Assembly: GCA_030737875.1 (NCBI GenBank) | Contig: CM060910.1 | Location: 617,905,303-617,969,302 of the forward strand | Reading direction: 5' to 3' | Source of the DNA: Allium sativum | Lineage: Eukaryota > Streptophyta > Magnoliopsida > Asparagales > Amaryllidaceae | DNA: 64,000 bases | Shown here: positions 35,424 to 47,333 of the stretch, one piece after another | Position numbering within the stretch: position 1 is the stretch's first letter | How the letters are laid out: the number at the start of each line of letters is the position of its first letter | Made by a program: the position numbers and the translations under genes | The notes under the pieces: model-generated | Databases searched by the model: none | The model's input: only the letters and a program-made list of their open reading frames with translations | What the model was told of the DNA's origin: nothing

Positions 35424-37037
35424 CTAAAGGTCAAAGGTACTAATGAGAGGACATACTAAAGATAAGATAAGTACTAGACAAACGATAAAGGAGAAGTTAA
35501 AAGACATACCCTCAAAAAGGAATGGGTACGAAGAACGCATCTTCACTTCTGTCTCCCAAGTAGCGTTGCTCTCATCATCTCCCCATTGTACTTTGACTAG
35601 TTGAACCTCTCTGTTTCTCAACTTCCTAATCTCTGACCCAAGGATGCGGGTAGGAGCTCGTCGAATCGTCGCATCACGCTCTACCTCCACTTCTCTAAGC
35701 AAACTCGGCTCTACCACCTCTGCGGTCTCATGTAGGCACTTCCTCAAATGTGACACATGGAATACACCATGTACACCACTAAGTCTCTCGGGTAAATCCA
35801 CTCTATATGCCATCTGTCTAATCCTTTCCTTAATAGGAAATGGTCCTACAAACCTTGGTGCCAACTTCCCAACGGACCCAAAGCGAACAACATTCCGTAA
35901 TGGAGATACTTTAACAAAGACCATGTCCCCAACATCAAACTCAAGATCCGTCCTCCTCTTATCCGTGTAAGATTTCTGCCTATCTTGCGCTGCTTTCATC
36001 CTTCTTTGAATCAAATCAATCTTTTCCGAAGTCTCTCTAACCATATCAGGCCCAAGCAAGATCTTATTCGTAGACTCCCACCAACATGTAGGTGATCGAC
36101 AAGGCCTTCCATAAAGAGCTTCGAAAGGAGCCATGCCAATACTAGGCTGAAAGCTGTTATTATACGCGAACTCTACCAATGGAAGATGCTCTTCATATGT
36201 ACCTCCAAAATCCAAGATACATAGCCTCAAAAGGTCTTCTAGAATACGGTTCACCCTCTCGGTCTGGCCGTCCGTCTGAGGATGATATGCGGTGCTCAAA
36301 CACAACTGAGTCCCTACCGCCTCTTGCAAACTCTTCCAAAACTCGCTAGTGAAGATAGGATCTCGATCGCTCACTATGCTTGAAGGTACTCCATGTAATC
36401 GAACTATCTCTCGAAGGTAAACTGAAGCTAGCCATGGAGTAGTCCTCTTACTCTTCACGGGTATGAAATGGGCGCTCTTAGTAAGTCTGTCTACCACAAC
36501 CCAAATTCCCGTATTACCCTTCCTCGATCTCGGTAACCCATCAATAAAATCTATCGAGATGCTATCCCACTTCCATTGCGGAACTTCCAATGGGTGAAGC
36601 AACCCACCGGGTTTCTTTTGCTCCGCTTTCACTCGTTGGCACACCAAGCATCTAGCGACATACTCGGCCACATCTTTCTTCATACCGGCCCAAAAGAAAA
36701 CTCGCTTCATGTCTTGGTACATCTTGTCCCCACCGGGATGAATGGCCATCTTCGAACGATGCAGATCATCAAGAATAGCCTTCCTCAAACCCTCGTCTTG
36801 CGGTACACAAAGTCTACCGTCTCTACGCAAGCACCCCCTATCGTCTAGGGTGTACCTACTCAAATGGCTGGACGACTCCCCCCTTATGAGCTTCTCTACT
36901 AACTCAACCAACTGTGGGTCGTCCCGCTGTGCCTCGCCAATCCGTCCCAAAAGAGTAGGTCTGACCTCTAAGGATGCTAGCAAACTGGGTACAAAGTCAA
37001 CGGAAGGTCTGAAGTCAAACATCGAGATAAATTCCAA
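35424..37037 (-). CDS. Tekay Pol C-terminal part: integrase and chromodomain
   Basis: A 537-codon open stretch, in frame with the RNase H segment upstream but cut off from it by TGA at 37044-37046. Its first Met is internal, not a true start. It carries the integrase zinc domain (H93, H100, C130, C133), the catalytic core with D163, D224 and E260 (35 residues between the last two, as in DX35E integrases) and the motif [13 protein letters not shown] (252-264), the C-terminal integrase domain (about 365-440), and a chromodomain (about 455-510, VKVQWGDDESNATWE). Integrase inserts the cDNA; chromodomains of this class are thought to steer it to heterochromatin. A hydrophobic tail (516-533) follows and may be read-through. 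Confidence 0.9.
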   Translation of the reverse strand: MEFISMFDFRPSVDFVPSLLASLEVRPTLLGRIGEAQRDDPQLVELVEKLIRGESSSHLSRYTLDDRGCLRRDGRLCVPQDEGLRKAILDDLHRSKMAIHPGGDKMYQDMKRVFFWAGMKKDVAEYVARCLVCQRVKAEQKKPGGLLHPLEVPQWKWDSISIDFIDGLPRSRKGNTGIWVVVDRLTKSAHFIPVKSKRTTPWLASVYLREIVRLHGVPSSIVSDRDPIFTSEFWKSLQEAVGTQLCLSTAYHPQTDGQTERVNRILEDLLRLCILDFGGTYEEHLPLVEFAYNNSFQPSIGMAPFEALYGRPCRSPTCWWESTNKILLGPDMVRETSEKIDLIQRRMKAAQDRQKSYTDKRRTDLEFDVGDMVFVKVSPLRNVVRFGSVGKLAPRFVGPFPIKERIRQMAYRVDLPERLSGVHGVFHVSHLRKCLHETAEVVEPSLLREVEVERDATIRRAPTRILGSEIRKLRNREVQLVKVQWGDDESNATWETEVKMRSSYPFLFEGMSFNFSFIVCLVLILSLVCPLISTFDL

Positions 37038-37043
37038 GCTTCG

Positions 37044-37682
37044 TCATTCCACGAACAATGGACTCAAGGACAACTTTTTTCTGCTTAAGGCGTCCGCCAC
37101 CACGTTACCCTTGCCAGGGGTATACGCTATCTCGAAATCATAGGATGCTAAGAACTCCATCCACCTTTGTTGCCTTAAGTTCAAATCCTTCTGGGAAAAC
37201 AAGTACTTCAAAGATTTGTGGTCAGTGAACAATTCGAACCTCTCGCCAAGAAGATAATGGCGCCAAGTCTTAAGCGCAAGAACAATAGCGGCCAACTCTA
37301 GATCATGCGTAGGGTAATTTTTCTCATGCACTCTCAACTGCCTTCCCCCATGGGCTATTACCCTTCCCTCTTGCATTAAGACTGCGCCTAGTCCTGTCCC
37401 ACAAGCATCGGTATAAACGACAAATGGCTTACTCCCATCTGGCAATACTAAGACTGGAGCTGTGGTTAAAGCTCTCTTTAACCGTTGGAACGCATCATCA
37501 CAATCTACGTCCCATGTGAAGACTAGATTCTTCTTTGTCAAGCGAGTTAATGGGGCTGATATCTTCGCGAAGTCCTTGATAAACTTCCTATAGTAGCCAG
37601 CTAACCCCAAGAAACTCCTCACCTCGGTAGCATTCTTTGGAACCTTCCAATCTTGGATGGACACTACCTTCGCGGGATCCAT
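37044..37682 (-). CDS. Tekay Pol middle part: RT end and RNase H (broken at both ends)
   Basis: A 212-codon segment. Residues 1-75 are the end of RT ([15 protein letters not shown]), followed by RNase H with candidate active-site residues D92 ([10 protein letters not shown]), E129 (HDLELAA), D154 (FTDHKSL) and D197 (ADALSRK). It removes the RNA strand during reverse transcription. It is out of frame with the gag-RT ORF because of a one-base loss near 37685-37690, and it ends in a TGA where the older copy at 9031-9222 has Trp. Both lesions show that this element is now non-autonomous, though only lightly damaged. Confidence 0.88.
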   Translation of the reverse strand: MDPAKVVSIQDWKVPKNATEVRSFLGLAGYYRKFIKDFAKISAPLTRLTKKNLVFTWDVDCDDAFQRLKRALTTAPVLVLPDGSKPFVVYTDACGTGLGAVLMQEGRVIAHGGRQLRVHEKNYPTHDLELAAIVLALKTWRHYLLGERFELFTDHKSLKYLFSQKDLNLRQQRWMEFLASYDFEIAYTPGKGNVVADALSRKKLSLSPLFVE

Positions 37683-37684
37683 AG

Positions 37685-39859
37685 CTATCCCTTAGAGACC
37701 ACGTGCCCTAAGAACCGCACTTCCTTCCTCCAAAAGTGACATTTAGAGAATTTAGCCTTAAGGCTATGCACTCGAAGAGTCTCCAACACTTCCCTAAGAT
37801 GTAGGGCATGCTCTTCTTCACTCTTAGAAAAGACTAAGATGTCATCCACAAAGACCACCACGAACTTATTAAGGTACTCCCTGAATACCCTACTCATCAA
37901 ATCAACAAAGTATGCAAGGGCATTCGTCAAACCAAAGGGCATCACCAGCCACTCATAGAAACCATCCGGAGTCCTAAAGGCAGTCTTGTCTATGCTATCC
38001 TCAGCCACTCTCAACTGATGAAACCCCGTGGCTAAGTCCAACTGCGAAAACACTGAGGTGCCAACCAACTGATCAAAGAGATCATCAATCCTCGGCAGTG
38101 GGTGTCTATTCTTCTTTGTAAGTTTGTTGAGTTCTCTATAGTCTACACAAAGTCTGAGGGACCCATCCGCCTTCGTGGCAAAAACCACCGGAGCACCCCA
38201 CTCCGATATACTTAGTCTTATGAACCCCTTCTCAAGCAACTCCCCTACTTGCTTATGGAGTTCCCTCCTCTCACGAGGAGCCATGTGGCGCACTGGCAAA
38301 GATACTGGCTTAGCATTGTCTACCAGATATATTCGAAAATCGATCTCCCGCTTCGGAGGTAAACCCTTCACCTCCTCAAACACATCCAAGTATTCCCGGA
38401 CCACTCTAACAGATCGCAAATTCTCGACCGAAGCGTCAAGCGATTCAAGATAACTTAGCATAATAGAATCCATGGGATTACAAGAGATCTCGAGAGTGTT
38501 ACCCAAGCGGGTCATGAGCCTAACAACTCTCCTTTCACAATCAAGAACGGCACCATTACTGGATAACCAGTCCATGCCCAAAATCAACCCATAGCCCGTG
38601 AAGCCCAAAACAAAAGCATCACATCTAAACTCAACGCTAAGTATGGAAATCTTCAAACCCAAACATATCATGGACAAATAAGTGGAGCCCCCAATTGGGT
38701 TTGAAACAACTAAGGGATCATCTACTAGACTGGTGTCTAAGTGCAGTGACTCAACTAATGATGATGAGATAAACGAATGCGATGCGCCAGAGTCGAATAA
38801 AGTACGGACAGGATGATCAAACAGAAAAACCAGACTTTCAACGGAAATAGTTCTACCTCTTTCCTGAATCGGTGGAACCGCGAGAGCCTGAACTTGCCCC
38901 CTTGCCTGACCTGGCGCCATAAGAGCTTGCACCTGTCCTCCTGAGGTAGATCCCGTCCTCTGCCCCTTCTTAGGGCAGTCCTTCACTAGATGGCCTGCTT
39001 CGCCACAGTGGAAGCAGCCAGTCTTCTTCTTCTTCCGACAATCTCTACTTAGGTGGCCTGGTGTCCCACAATTGAAGCACTTCTTCTTCCCCTTGCCACC
39101 GTTGCCTTTCCCACCCTTGTTTTGTTGTTGCTGTTGAGGTCTCTTCTGATCTCCTTTCTTCTCGGGTGCCTTATTAGCATTGGGACCCTTCTCTTCCTCA
39201 TGCATGAGTGCCATGTCTACTAGCTTCTCAAAGGTGGCCCCCATAGGGATGTGAGTCATAGCCAATCCATGCATCGGTTCATTCAAGCCCTTAACGAACC
39301 TCAAAGCCTTCTTCTCCGGTGTATTCACCATGTCTATGCCAAACCTTGCTAGCTGATTAAACTTGTTGACATATTCCTTCACTGATAGGTTTCCTTGCCT
39401 TAGAGTCAAGAACCTTTCCATATACAGATTTTCTTCCGCCCTTGAAAGAAATTTTGCCACAAACCTTTGTCTGAAATCTGCCCAAGAGTCAACAGGGCGC
39501 TCTCCATTAGTGACCTCCCACCAGAACGAGGCCTTTCCCTTCATTAACCAAGTAGCTAACTTGACTTTCTTTCCTTCTTCCATCTCAAAGATGTCTATTA
39601 ACTCTTCCGTTTCCCTAAGCCAATCCCTAGCTTCCACAAAATTTTCTGATCCTTGAAAAGGTTTCCCTCCCATAGCCTTAAATTCCTTGCAAGTCTTAGC
39701 AAAAGTATCCGCACGAGGAGGAGGAGGGGGAGGAAGATCGGGTGCAACTGGTGGTGGAGGAACATTTGCTGGACCCGCAGTGGCGGCCCTAGCCTCCATC
39801 AATCTCCTATACCATACTGGTATCGCTACACCCTCCGGAAAGTCAAGATCTTCAGCCAT
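37685..39859 (-). CDS. Tekay Gag, protease and reverse transcriptase
   Basis: A 724-codon ORF from an ATG at 39859, about 180 bases after the PBS. Order: a proline-rich N-terminus (33-50); capsid-like Gag (about 55-225, with [12 protein letters not shown] and [10 protein letters not shown]); two zinc knuckles [14 protein letters not shown] (261-274) and [14 protein letters not shown] (282-295); aspartic protease with [10 protein letters not shown] (355-364) and LGMDWL (427-432); RT from about 530 with [12 protein letters not shown] (605-616) and FVDD (670-673), giving D608, D672 and D673 as catalytic residues. Gag packages RNA, protease cuts the polyprotein, and RT copies it. Leu648 replaces the usual Pro in GLTNAPA. 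The frame is lost just after LGHVVSKG. In related elements gag and pol are one ORF. Confidence 0.93.
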   Translation of the reverse strand: MAEDLDFPEGVAIPVWYRRLMEARAATAGPANVPPPPVAPDLPPPPPPRADTFAKTCKEFKAMGGKPFQGSENFVEARDWLRETEELIDIFEMEEGKKVKLATWLMKGKASFWWEVTNGERPVDSWADFRQRFVAKFLSRAEENLYMERFLTLRQGNLSVKEYVNKFNQLARFGIDMVNTPEKKALRFVKGLNEPMHGLAMTHIPMGATFEKLVDMALMHEEEKGPNANKAPEKKGDQKRPQQQQQNKGGKGNGGKGKKKCFNCGTPGHLSRDCRKKKKTGCFHCGEAGHLVKDCPKKGQRTGSTSGGQVQALMAPGQARGQVQALAVPPIQERGRTISVESLVFLFDHPVRTLFDSGASHSFISSSLVESLHLDTSLVDDPLVVSNPIGGSTYLSMICLGLKISILSVEFRCDAFVLGFTGYGLILGMDWLSSNGAVLDCERRVVRLMTRLGNTLEISCNPMDSIMLSYLESLDASVENLRSVRVVREYLDVFEEVKGLPPKREIDFRIYLVDNAKPVSLPVRHMAPRERRELHKQVGELLEKGFIRLSISEWGAPVVFATKADGSLRLCVDYRELNKLTKKNRHPLPRIDDLFDQLVGTSVFSQLDLATGFHQLRVAEDSIDKTAFRTPDGFYEWLVMPFGLTNALAYFVDLMSRVFREYLNKFVVVFVDDILVFSKSEEEHALHLREVLETLRVHSLKAKFSKCHFWRKEVRFLGHVVSKG

Positions 39860-40042
39860 GCTGAAACGAAAAAGGAAAGATTCAAAACGGAGAATTCGAA
39901 AGATAAAGATATGGCTATTGGGGATTATGCTTTTCTTTCAAAAACTTTTCTCTTAAAAGACATGTTTTTGAAAATACTTCTTCCAAAAATGTTTTTAGAA
40001 AAATAGTTTTTCTAAAAAAATTATCTGTTCTGGTAACCTTCA

Positions 40043-40054
40043 GCTCTGATACTA
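40043..40054 (-). other. Tekay primer binding site
   Basis: The minus strand reads TAGTATCAGAGC, two bases from the LTR end at 40057. It differs at the second base from the Met-tRNA primer site of the LARDs (TGGTATCAGAGC). Confidence 0.85.
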
Positions 40055-40056
40055 CG

Positions 40057-41923
40057 TGTAACACCCCACACGCGCTAAGGTCACTCACTAAGGGAATGCC
40101 TTAACTTCGGTGGAGTATTTTAAGTGAATATAGAACAGAAAAATTACAACAAGACAGATATAAATAATACTTGTTAACTAAAACATCATTTCATTGCAGC
40201 AGAAGGTAAACATGTTTGGTTACAAAACCATAAAACAAGAGTCAAGTACTAAATATCCATCCTGATAAAAACATAAGTACATAATCCCACTACATAACTA
40301 ATAGCCATAATAGAAAAGATAAGCTGAGCTTTACATCAACGGTCCAAGCTCCGAAAGATAGATAAATAAATCTGATCAAAGCCCACTAGTGCTAAGCCCA
40401 ACCTGAGGACCTGAGGGGGAAAAAGATAAAAACAACGGGGTCAGACATAAGTCTGAGCGAGTCCTATAACTTTAACAATACAATCATTAAAGTAATTAGG
40501 GTATGATATAAACTTGGTACGGTAATGACTGGGGATAAATGACTACACTAAGCAGCCAACTAGACATAGGATGAACTAAGATATCGGTAAAGACGCATCT
40601 ACCCACCCAAGGGTAATTACTACACTGCACCACACCAGTCATTCCTACTCAAAGGTTGATCCCACCCGTGGACTTAGAAAATATAACTAGTAGTTTCGTG
40701 TACCCCTAGCTGACCACATAGGTGCCGTCTTCCCCTATCTCCACTAGGTGTACCCACTACTCCCCAAGCGATCGGCTCCCTAACGTAGATACCCGTGCTG
40801 GCCCCACAGTGGGGTGTATCACTCCCCAAAGTGGCAACCCGATACAACCAACGGTGCACGGCTTATACCTACACGATGCAACAACGTCTTACCTAGCAGC
40901 CCGGGCCCACACACGCATATGAAACCCGTTGGACTTGCGTTGCCACCGCTAACCTGTTTTGGCCTCTTATAGTCAAACCCAGTACGCGTGTCCCATCCTC
41001 GACATGGGTCGAGCCCACAAAGATACATATGGGTTACTGGTTGAAATGGGCCCCCACAAGCTACCCACCTAAGCTTGTCCCTTTTCTAGTGCATCCCACT
41101 TAACCCTTTAATCATGTTTAATTACATGTTTCCACTTGGTTAAGTATTCTAATCGTATTTTCTATTGCCACCCAAGGCAACCCACTAGATTTCCACATGC
41201 CACCCAAGGCACTTACTTGATTTCCACATGCCACCCAAGGCACCCACTTAACCCCTCATGCCCCACTACATGCTTATCTGGTTAAGTGTTTCTTAACTGA
41301 TTAAGAACGTAACCTTTGTAAAGACCTCTCATATTAGACTGTCTTTTATGGCAGCTGGATTTGCCGGTCGGGTCCGGGCAGCCTTACGCCATAATAGAGT
41401 CTAACCTCGTGTCTTTACACTTGTCACGAATTTAGTTTATGCCTAAGATCTCTCACATTGGGCCAATCATTTGTAGCCGCTGGATTTGTCGGTCGGGTCC
41501 GGGCAGTCTTATGCTACAAAAGGGTCCAACCTCGTGTCTTAGTCGATTAATTACACCTAATTAATCACCCCCATATTTTGAATTAATTTTCCCTAATTTA
41601 TTCCAACTTAATGATGTACATAATTGACTCAATTATGTCCATCCACTTATGGTATGCAACTTCATACCAATTTCACCACAATTTTGTTAACATGAATATT
41701 AACCCCATCGTTCCCCACGTAATACGCTAACATGACATACTTAATAAGGGAAGATTCATCACAGATACAATGGGTTGAACTTAGCATAACACTGACATCA
41801 ACATGGGTTTTAAAGGTGTCAACTTTCATATATGACCATAGCATCAAACCCAACTAGCATAAATAATCAACCCAAACTTGCATGAATCACATATGTCATA
41901 AAGAGGGTAACTTGCATAGATGT
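40057..41923 (-). repeat. Tekay 5' LTR, U5-side part (before LARD-2)
   Basis: The first 1867 bp of the right LTR, collinear with 31803-33673. It carries stem-loop modules at 41317-41419 and 41441-41543 and the TGCC/GGCA mini-hairpins. It stops at the TSD gatgt (41919-41923). Confidence 0.9.
41317..41543 (-). repeat. Two stem-loop modules in the Tekay 5' LTR
   Basis: Same positions and arms as in the 3' LTR. The second copy has GAT instead of GAC in the outer left arm, which turns one pair into a mismatch or wobble. Confidence 0.8.
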
Positions 41924-43934
41924 TATAATGACCCGGATTTTTAGCGACTTTGGTTATCGACATAAACACGATGTCGATAACCAAAGCATCGAAAAATCCT
42001 GGTAATTAGTGAAAGAAATTAGAGGGTGAGGAAAGATAAGATAGAAACTTAGAATAGAAGAAGAAGAACACAACATTAGAGTAACACGAACCTCACAGCG
42101 GAACGAATAAATATATTTCATAACATAACTTTGAAATACAAATCTGTACTTGAATATACATATCATTATCAAAGTACAGCACTTACAACACAGCGGAAAT
42201 AACTATAGCTATATGATCCTGAAGCCTCCTGCTCCTAGCTCTTCCAGTATATCTGTAAATCCTGACTACTTGACTGCCCATACAAATTTAGGCACCCAAG
42301 AGTTTAGGGAAAACAACAAAATAAACTCCGGGTCAGTCATGGGACTGGTATGAGTAAAACAATTTAAAAACAGTTCAAGCAGGTAATAGATATCTCATAA
42401 GACCACGCCGTATAAAGGAACGGGTTTTCCCTTATGAGAATCCAAATTATCTTTATATCAAAAACCTTTTGATATTATAATAAAATCTATCAACACAATA
42501 TAATAATCATCTAGCAGAAACGCTTTCATCTCACGTTCTACATATATGGTATACAATCAAAACCGCAAGCACGTATTGGGTAATGGATTTCCAACTATGA
42601 CAAGGTATGGAACCACCTTTCGCTCGTGTACCTCTAGAGAGGAATACACTGGGTTCAACAAGAACATCTTGCAACCCGGCCACACATGACCGACCACTCA
42701 TTTCGCTTGAGTGTATCGAATGTATATCACCAACGGCTGGGATCAGCAACCGTTTCCCGAATGGGACAGCATCAACAATAGATTTTTAGAAGTAAATGAA
42801 ACTCTAGATCAGGTGATTATACACCCTACTTCAGTGCGACCGACTTAGCCATGCTGCCTGCTCGATTTCTGTCATTTACCGGATGATGAGGCTAGAAGCT
42901 ACGCTTTATCATCATACCAGATTCACTTTGAATGTCACATCATCAAATCCATCAAGTCACCGATTTACGTCCTCAACCATACATTACGCATTAGCTAAAA
43001 GAAGTTTCCTTCTCTGCTTCCACTCTTGGTACAGTTGGAGAAATCGATATACGTGATCATCTGGAAATACTCTGTCAGACATCTGTCCATACAAGTCATC
43101 CAGGAACAGGATGAACCGAAGGCACTATTCTGTAAACAGGATAGCCCTTGCATAACTCCGTCTTCAATTTCCTTTGGCATATATGATTCGCAACGCTTAT
43201 GCCAATACAGAGTGGTTCTTTGGATAATAATCCAACCGGTCTCTCCATATTAACAACGTTAAAATGGTCAAAACTTCGATAGTCTGTGATTTAACTATCG
43301 AATAAAAACAGGTGTGCAAACAACGATATTATTTCCAAATGGAAATTATATCGATCAAACATCATTTAACATTCATCTCCTTAGTTCATTAATTTACTTA
43401 TCTCCTGTTTCCCTATATTCAATATTTCTTATTTTCTAAATTTGGAAAATATACGTTATTAACAATGGAAAACATTTCCATTTCTTGTTTTCTTTACTAG
43501 AAAACATTTATGGTTTCTTATTTGGAAAACATTTCCAAAGCTTCCTCATTGGACTTAGACAGATGTTTAAACAAACCATCGCGATGCCAACTCAAACCAT
43601 TTCCTTTACTGCCAAACCTTAACTATTCCTTAGTTAAAACGAAGCCAATCAAGTTGGGGTAGAACTACCTCTCAGACCTTAACTGAACAACATTTCTAAC
43701 TTTGAAATAGGCAAAGTTCACTTTATATTCCTTTTACTAACTTCCTTACTTAACTCTCTTCGAATAACTCTATTCGATTAACCCTTATCAATTAACTCTA
43801 TTTGATTAACCCTTATCAATTAACTCTTATTGAACTAACACTATTGATTTACTCATTTCACTTAACTCCTTTCGAATAAACTATATTCGATAACTCCTTT
43901 TACTTTCTATCCGAATAAACTATATTTGATTAAC

Positions 43935-44335
43935 TCCTTTGCTTTAACTCTAATCGATTAAACTAACATCGATTAACTCCTTTTACTTTAACACTAATCG
44001 ATTAAACTAACATCGATTAACTCTTTTTACTTTAACACTAATCGATTAAACTAACATCGATTAACTCCTTTTACCTTAACACTAATCGATTAAACTAACA
44101 TCGATTAACTCCTTTTACTTTAACACTAATCGATTAAACTAACATCGATTAACTCCTTTTACTTTAACACTATTCGATTAAACTAACATCGGTTAACTCC
44201 TTTTACTTTAACACAAATCAATTAAACTAACATCGATTAACTCCTTTTAATTTAACTCTAATCGATTAAACTAACATCGATTAGCTTTTTTACTTTTAAC
44301 TCTAATCGATTAAACTAACATCGATTAGCTTCTTT
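43935..44335. repeat. 44-bp TCGATTAA tandem array (LARD-2 left LTR)
   Basis: About nine units of 'aatcgattaaactaacatcg' plus 'attaactccttttacttta'. The right LTR array (52525-52880) has about eight. Confidence 0.9.
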
Positions 44336-44670
44336 ACTTTTATTCGAATAAACTATTCATTTATAAAGATTTACTTTTAGTAATAGTTCTTCACTTTACA
44401 AATGATTTCCCTTTTATAAAACTCTATTCGTTTTAAAAACAATTTTCCCTTTTATTTACTTTCGAAATATTTTCTTTTATAAAATCTGTTGATTTTATAA
44501 AATCCCTTTTATTTCAATATACATTGAAATCATTCTTTTTACATCCCAGGGTCTTTTATGATATCTAAAATATCGAATAACAATGATCAACATCATTCCA
44601 ACACACATAATCCATACCAGATTATATAACACATCATATATCACAATATATGAAAAACAGTAAAATAAAT

Positions 44671-44699
44671 GTTGAGGAATCCAGTTGGATTCCTCCAAC
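44671..44699. repeat. GAGGAATCCA hairpin in the LARD-2 LTR
   Basis: GTTGAGGAATCCA faces TGGATTCCTCCAAC across two bases. The right-LTR copy is 53209-53237. Compared with LARD-1 the pair C:G has become T:A on both arms. Confidence 0.85.
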
Positions 44700-44997
44700 C
44701 TGTTTCCCTGCATCACAGATGCTAAACAATATAGATAACATCACTTTCAGTTCTATATGATACATTCTGTTAAACAGAATCAATATAGAAATTTAACTAA
44801 CTGACTAGCATTTCAATCAAACAGTCAACACACACAGTCAATCAGCCAATATCTAACAGTTCTAAAAATACAACATGAAATTATAAACTGTTCAGAGTTA
44901 GTGAGATTTACTCACATTGGCGGTTTATCGTTAAATATCGTTAACCGTTGTTGATTCAGATCGGACAATTTATTTTGCTATAAATTGTAGCGAGCTC

Positions 44998-46816
44998 CAA
45001 TCCATTTCAAAGCTTCAAGGACTTCGATCCTTCTTTTACTTCTTCACATTTATGTTTTTGCTCTTCACGGTGCCTTCCACTGTACTTCACTAAATCACGA
45101 ACGAACTTTACCACTGAACTCCTCATGTTCTTCAACTTACTTCCTCCCTCATGACCACATATCTCACAAAACACTTTCCTCCCTTACCAAATACTGTTAA
45201 TAACTTGAATACTAAGTAGTGTACACAGCCTTCAACACTATCCCTCCAATACAAGGTTCGATCATCCCCTGCCCTGTGACTTCACGCTCCAAAAAGGAAG
45301 GCTCTCCTCACTTCATACAATAAAACCCGTGACTGCTCCTCTTTTGAACATCAATTTATCTTCACATTGTTTAAAACAACCAACACCACTCAGCTCGCTC
45401 CAACTCTTTAAAACAGTGTCGCCCTCTCCTTTGACACCACGCTACAGTCCCCTTCTTATCACGTTAAAACCAATCTCCAACTCTCGCTCCATTTTCTCCT
45501 ACATCAGTCCACGCATACAATACCCACTCACCGCATCGAACTTCCATGAAACCATCCCAAACTTCGCTCTCCATCTTTTCAAATGCTAACTTCTGTCCAG
45601 TATTCTCCATTTCATAAAATACGCAAGTTCCGGTTTCCATACTGCTTCTGAATTGCACAGTCCCACTCACGTACGTACTACAAAAATGGCACACGCCATC
45701 CCATGTTTTCACGTTATAACTGGCCAGTCTCCACCAATTCACTGACTGTTAACACTTCACTTCAAACTCTCCCCACATGTCCACTCCCACACAACCATTC
45801 AATCATATACAGCTACTTCACCAAACAATGGCCTTCACCACTCCATGATTTAATATAAAAACCATACCTTCCGAGCTGCCCCTGTCAACTTCTTTTTATA
45901 CCTCGTTTCCCCTTCATCAACATGCCAACCTGCGTCCTTCCATCCGTTTCAAGTAGCCGACCATCGACAAAGTCAACAGCGAACCCACCCAAACTTGGAC
46001 CACAAGATTTGTATCCTCTCGTCCATCCCATCGCCAGACGGATCCGCCCTAGTCCACCGTCATTTTATTTTCAGTGAACTGAAGCATGTCGGACCCAGTA
46101 GAACCACACAACGTTGAAGATCCAAGCCACTCAATCCCCTATAAATGAGTTTCGGATATTTTATTTTATTTGTTTTTCGGATTTTCGTTTGCTGAGAAAT
46201 GAGGTTGGTGGCGGCGCAACATTTGGTTTCACAGAGAAAAAAATTAGGTTTATTGTTGAATGCGGATTATTTATAGCATAGGTTTTAATTCTTTTATTCA
46301 TTTAAATGAGAACGTGGGGGTATGTTCGGTAGTTTGGTTAGTTTTCTTTTGGCTGAAAATACAAGCGATGTGGCTTCATCTTGATCATGCAACAAATTTA
46401 GAGTATTTAGAGTTTAAGTTGCAACGTGGCTAAACGTGGCTCTGTGGACTCTATCAGTTTTGGTCCATTTAGTTTTGTCTCCTCCATTTGTTTTGAAAAC
46501 TTAGTTTTAGAGAGTATCCTATTATGCCAAACTCCTTCGTTTACGGACTAATATAAAAATATCATTGTGATGAGCGAGGTGTTCCGACTCCAGAAATATA
46601 ATAATATCGGTAGGTGGACTCATATTTTGAAACTTCAAAATGTTGATTTCAGGGTACGAAATATTTCAAATAAAAAGTTGCTTATTTAATTAATTAAAAA
46701 TTACCATAAAATTCTAAAAATTAAATTATCACTTTTTCCCAAAAGAACCTTGTCTAAATTCAAACCCGATATCTAGTTATTTTGAATAAACCGTTACGGT
46801 CGATAATCGATTCTAT
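44998..46816 (-). promoter_or_regulatory. LARD-2 promoter block (left LTR)
   Basis: A 1.8-kb block with no visible similarity to the LARD-1 block, although the flanks (…gcgagctc and agcgac…aaaatttgatttgg) match. The second copy is 53533-55351. The minus-strand TATA box GCTATAAATAAT is at 46266-46277 (second copy 54802-54813). ORFs of about 66-92 codons on both strands recur in the second LTR and resemble nothing known to me. Confidence 0.55.
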
Positions 46817-47298
46817 AGCGACTATTTTAAAATTTGATTTGGACATATCTCAAAATCTACATGACGAAATTCCGATTTTTCTCCTCCACTAGAAAGATAT
46901 ACTCCACCAGCTCCACACGTTTCTTGTTTCACAGAAATCCGATTTAAAACGAATCCTGCACATTCAGTTGAAGTTCGAATCGCCAAATAACGAACTGCTG
47001 CGCCATTTCGAGCTCTATTTTAATTATATTATAAACTATACGTTCAACTGTCGACGATTGAATATATTCGTTATTCAAATTCAATTCCAAGCTGAATTAA
47101 ATATCACAGATGATCCGGTTCACACCATATCGCCATTTCAGCCAATTCTGATTATTTCAGAATTATATATATTATTTAATTATTATTTTAATTAAATATT
47201 CACTATTATTTTATTCAACGACCATGTAATTCACTAACCCACCATTTATATAATTAAATAAATTAATTATAATACCTCTGCCAATGCGGGCCATTACA

Positions 47299-47333
47299 AT
47301 CTTCCCCACTTAAAATAATTTCGTCCTCGATAT
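47299..47333 (-). other. LARD-2 polypurine tract and hairpin
   Basis: The minus strand has AAGTGGGGAAGAT (47299-47311). The adjacent inverted repeat ATTTCGtcctCGATAT (47318-47333) has one mismatch. Confidence 0.8.

Larger units (their letters stand above)
41924..47298 (-). repeat. LARD-2 3' LTR (left)
   Basis: It contains the terminal hairpin (41950-41984), TCGATTAA array (43935-44335), GAGGAATCCA hairpin (44671-44699) and promoter block (44998-46816), and ends GGGCCATTACA. The two LARD-2 LTRs differ only by scattered changes and array copy number. Confidence 0.9.

Noticed and set aside
35424..39859. Possibility that gag-pol belongs to a plant pararetrovirus
   Set aside because: Integrase with a chromodomain, two LTRs, PBS, PPT and a 5-bp TSD identify a Ty3/gypsy retrotransposon.
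45464..45742. 92-codon minus-strand ORF in LARD-2, repeated at 54000-54278
   Set aside because: Its conservation is LTR identity. It overlaps another ORF on the opposite strand and has no recognisable motif.
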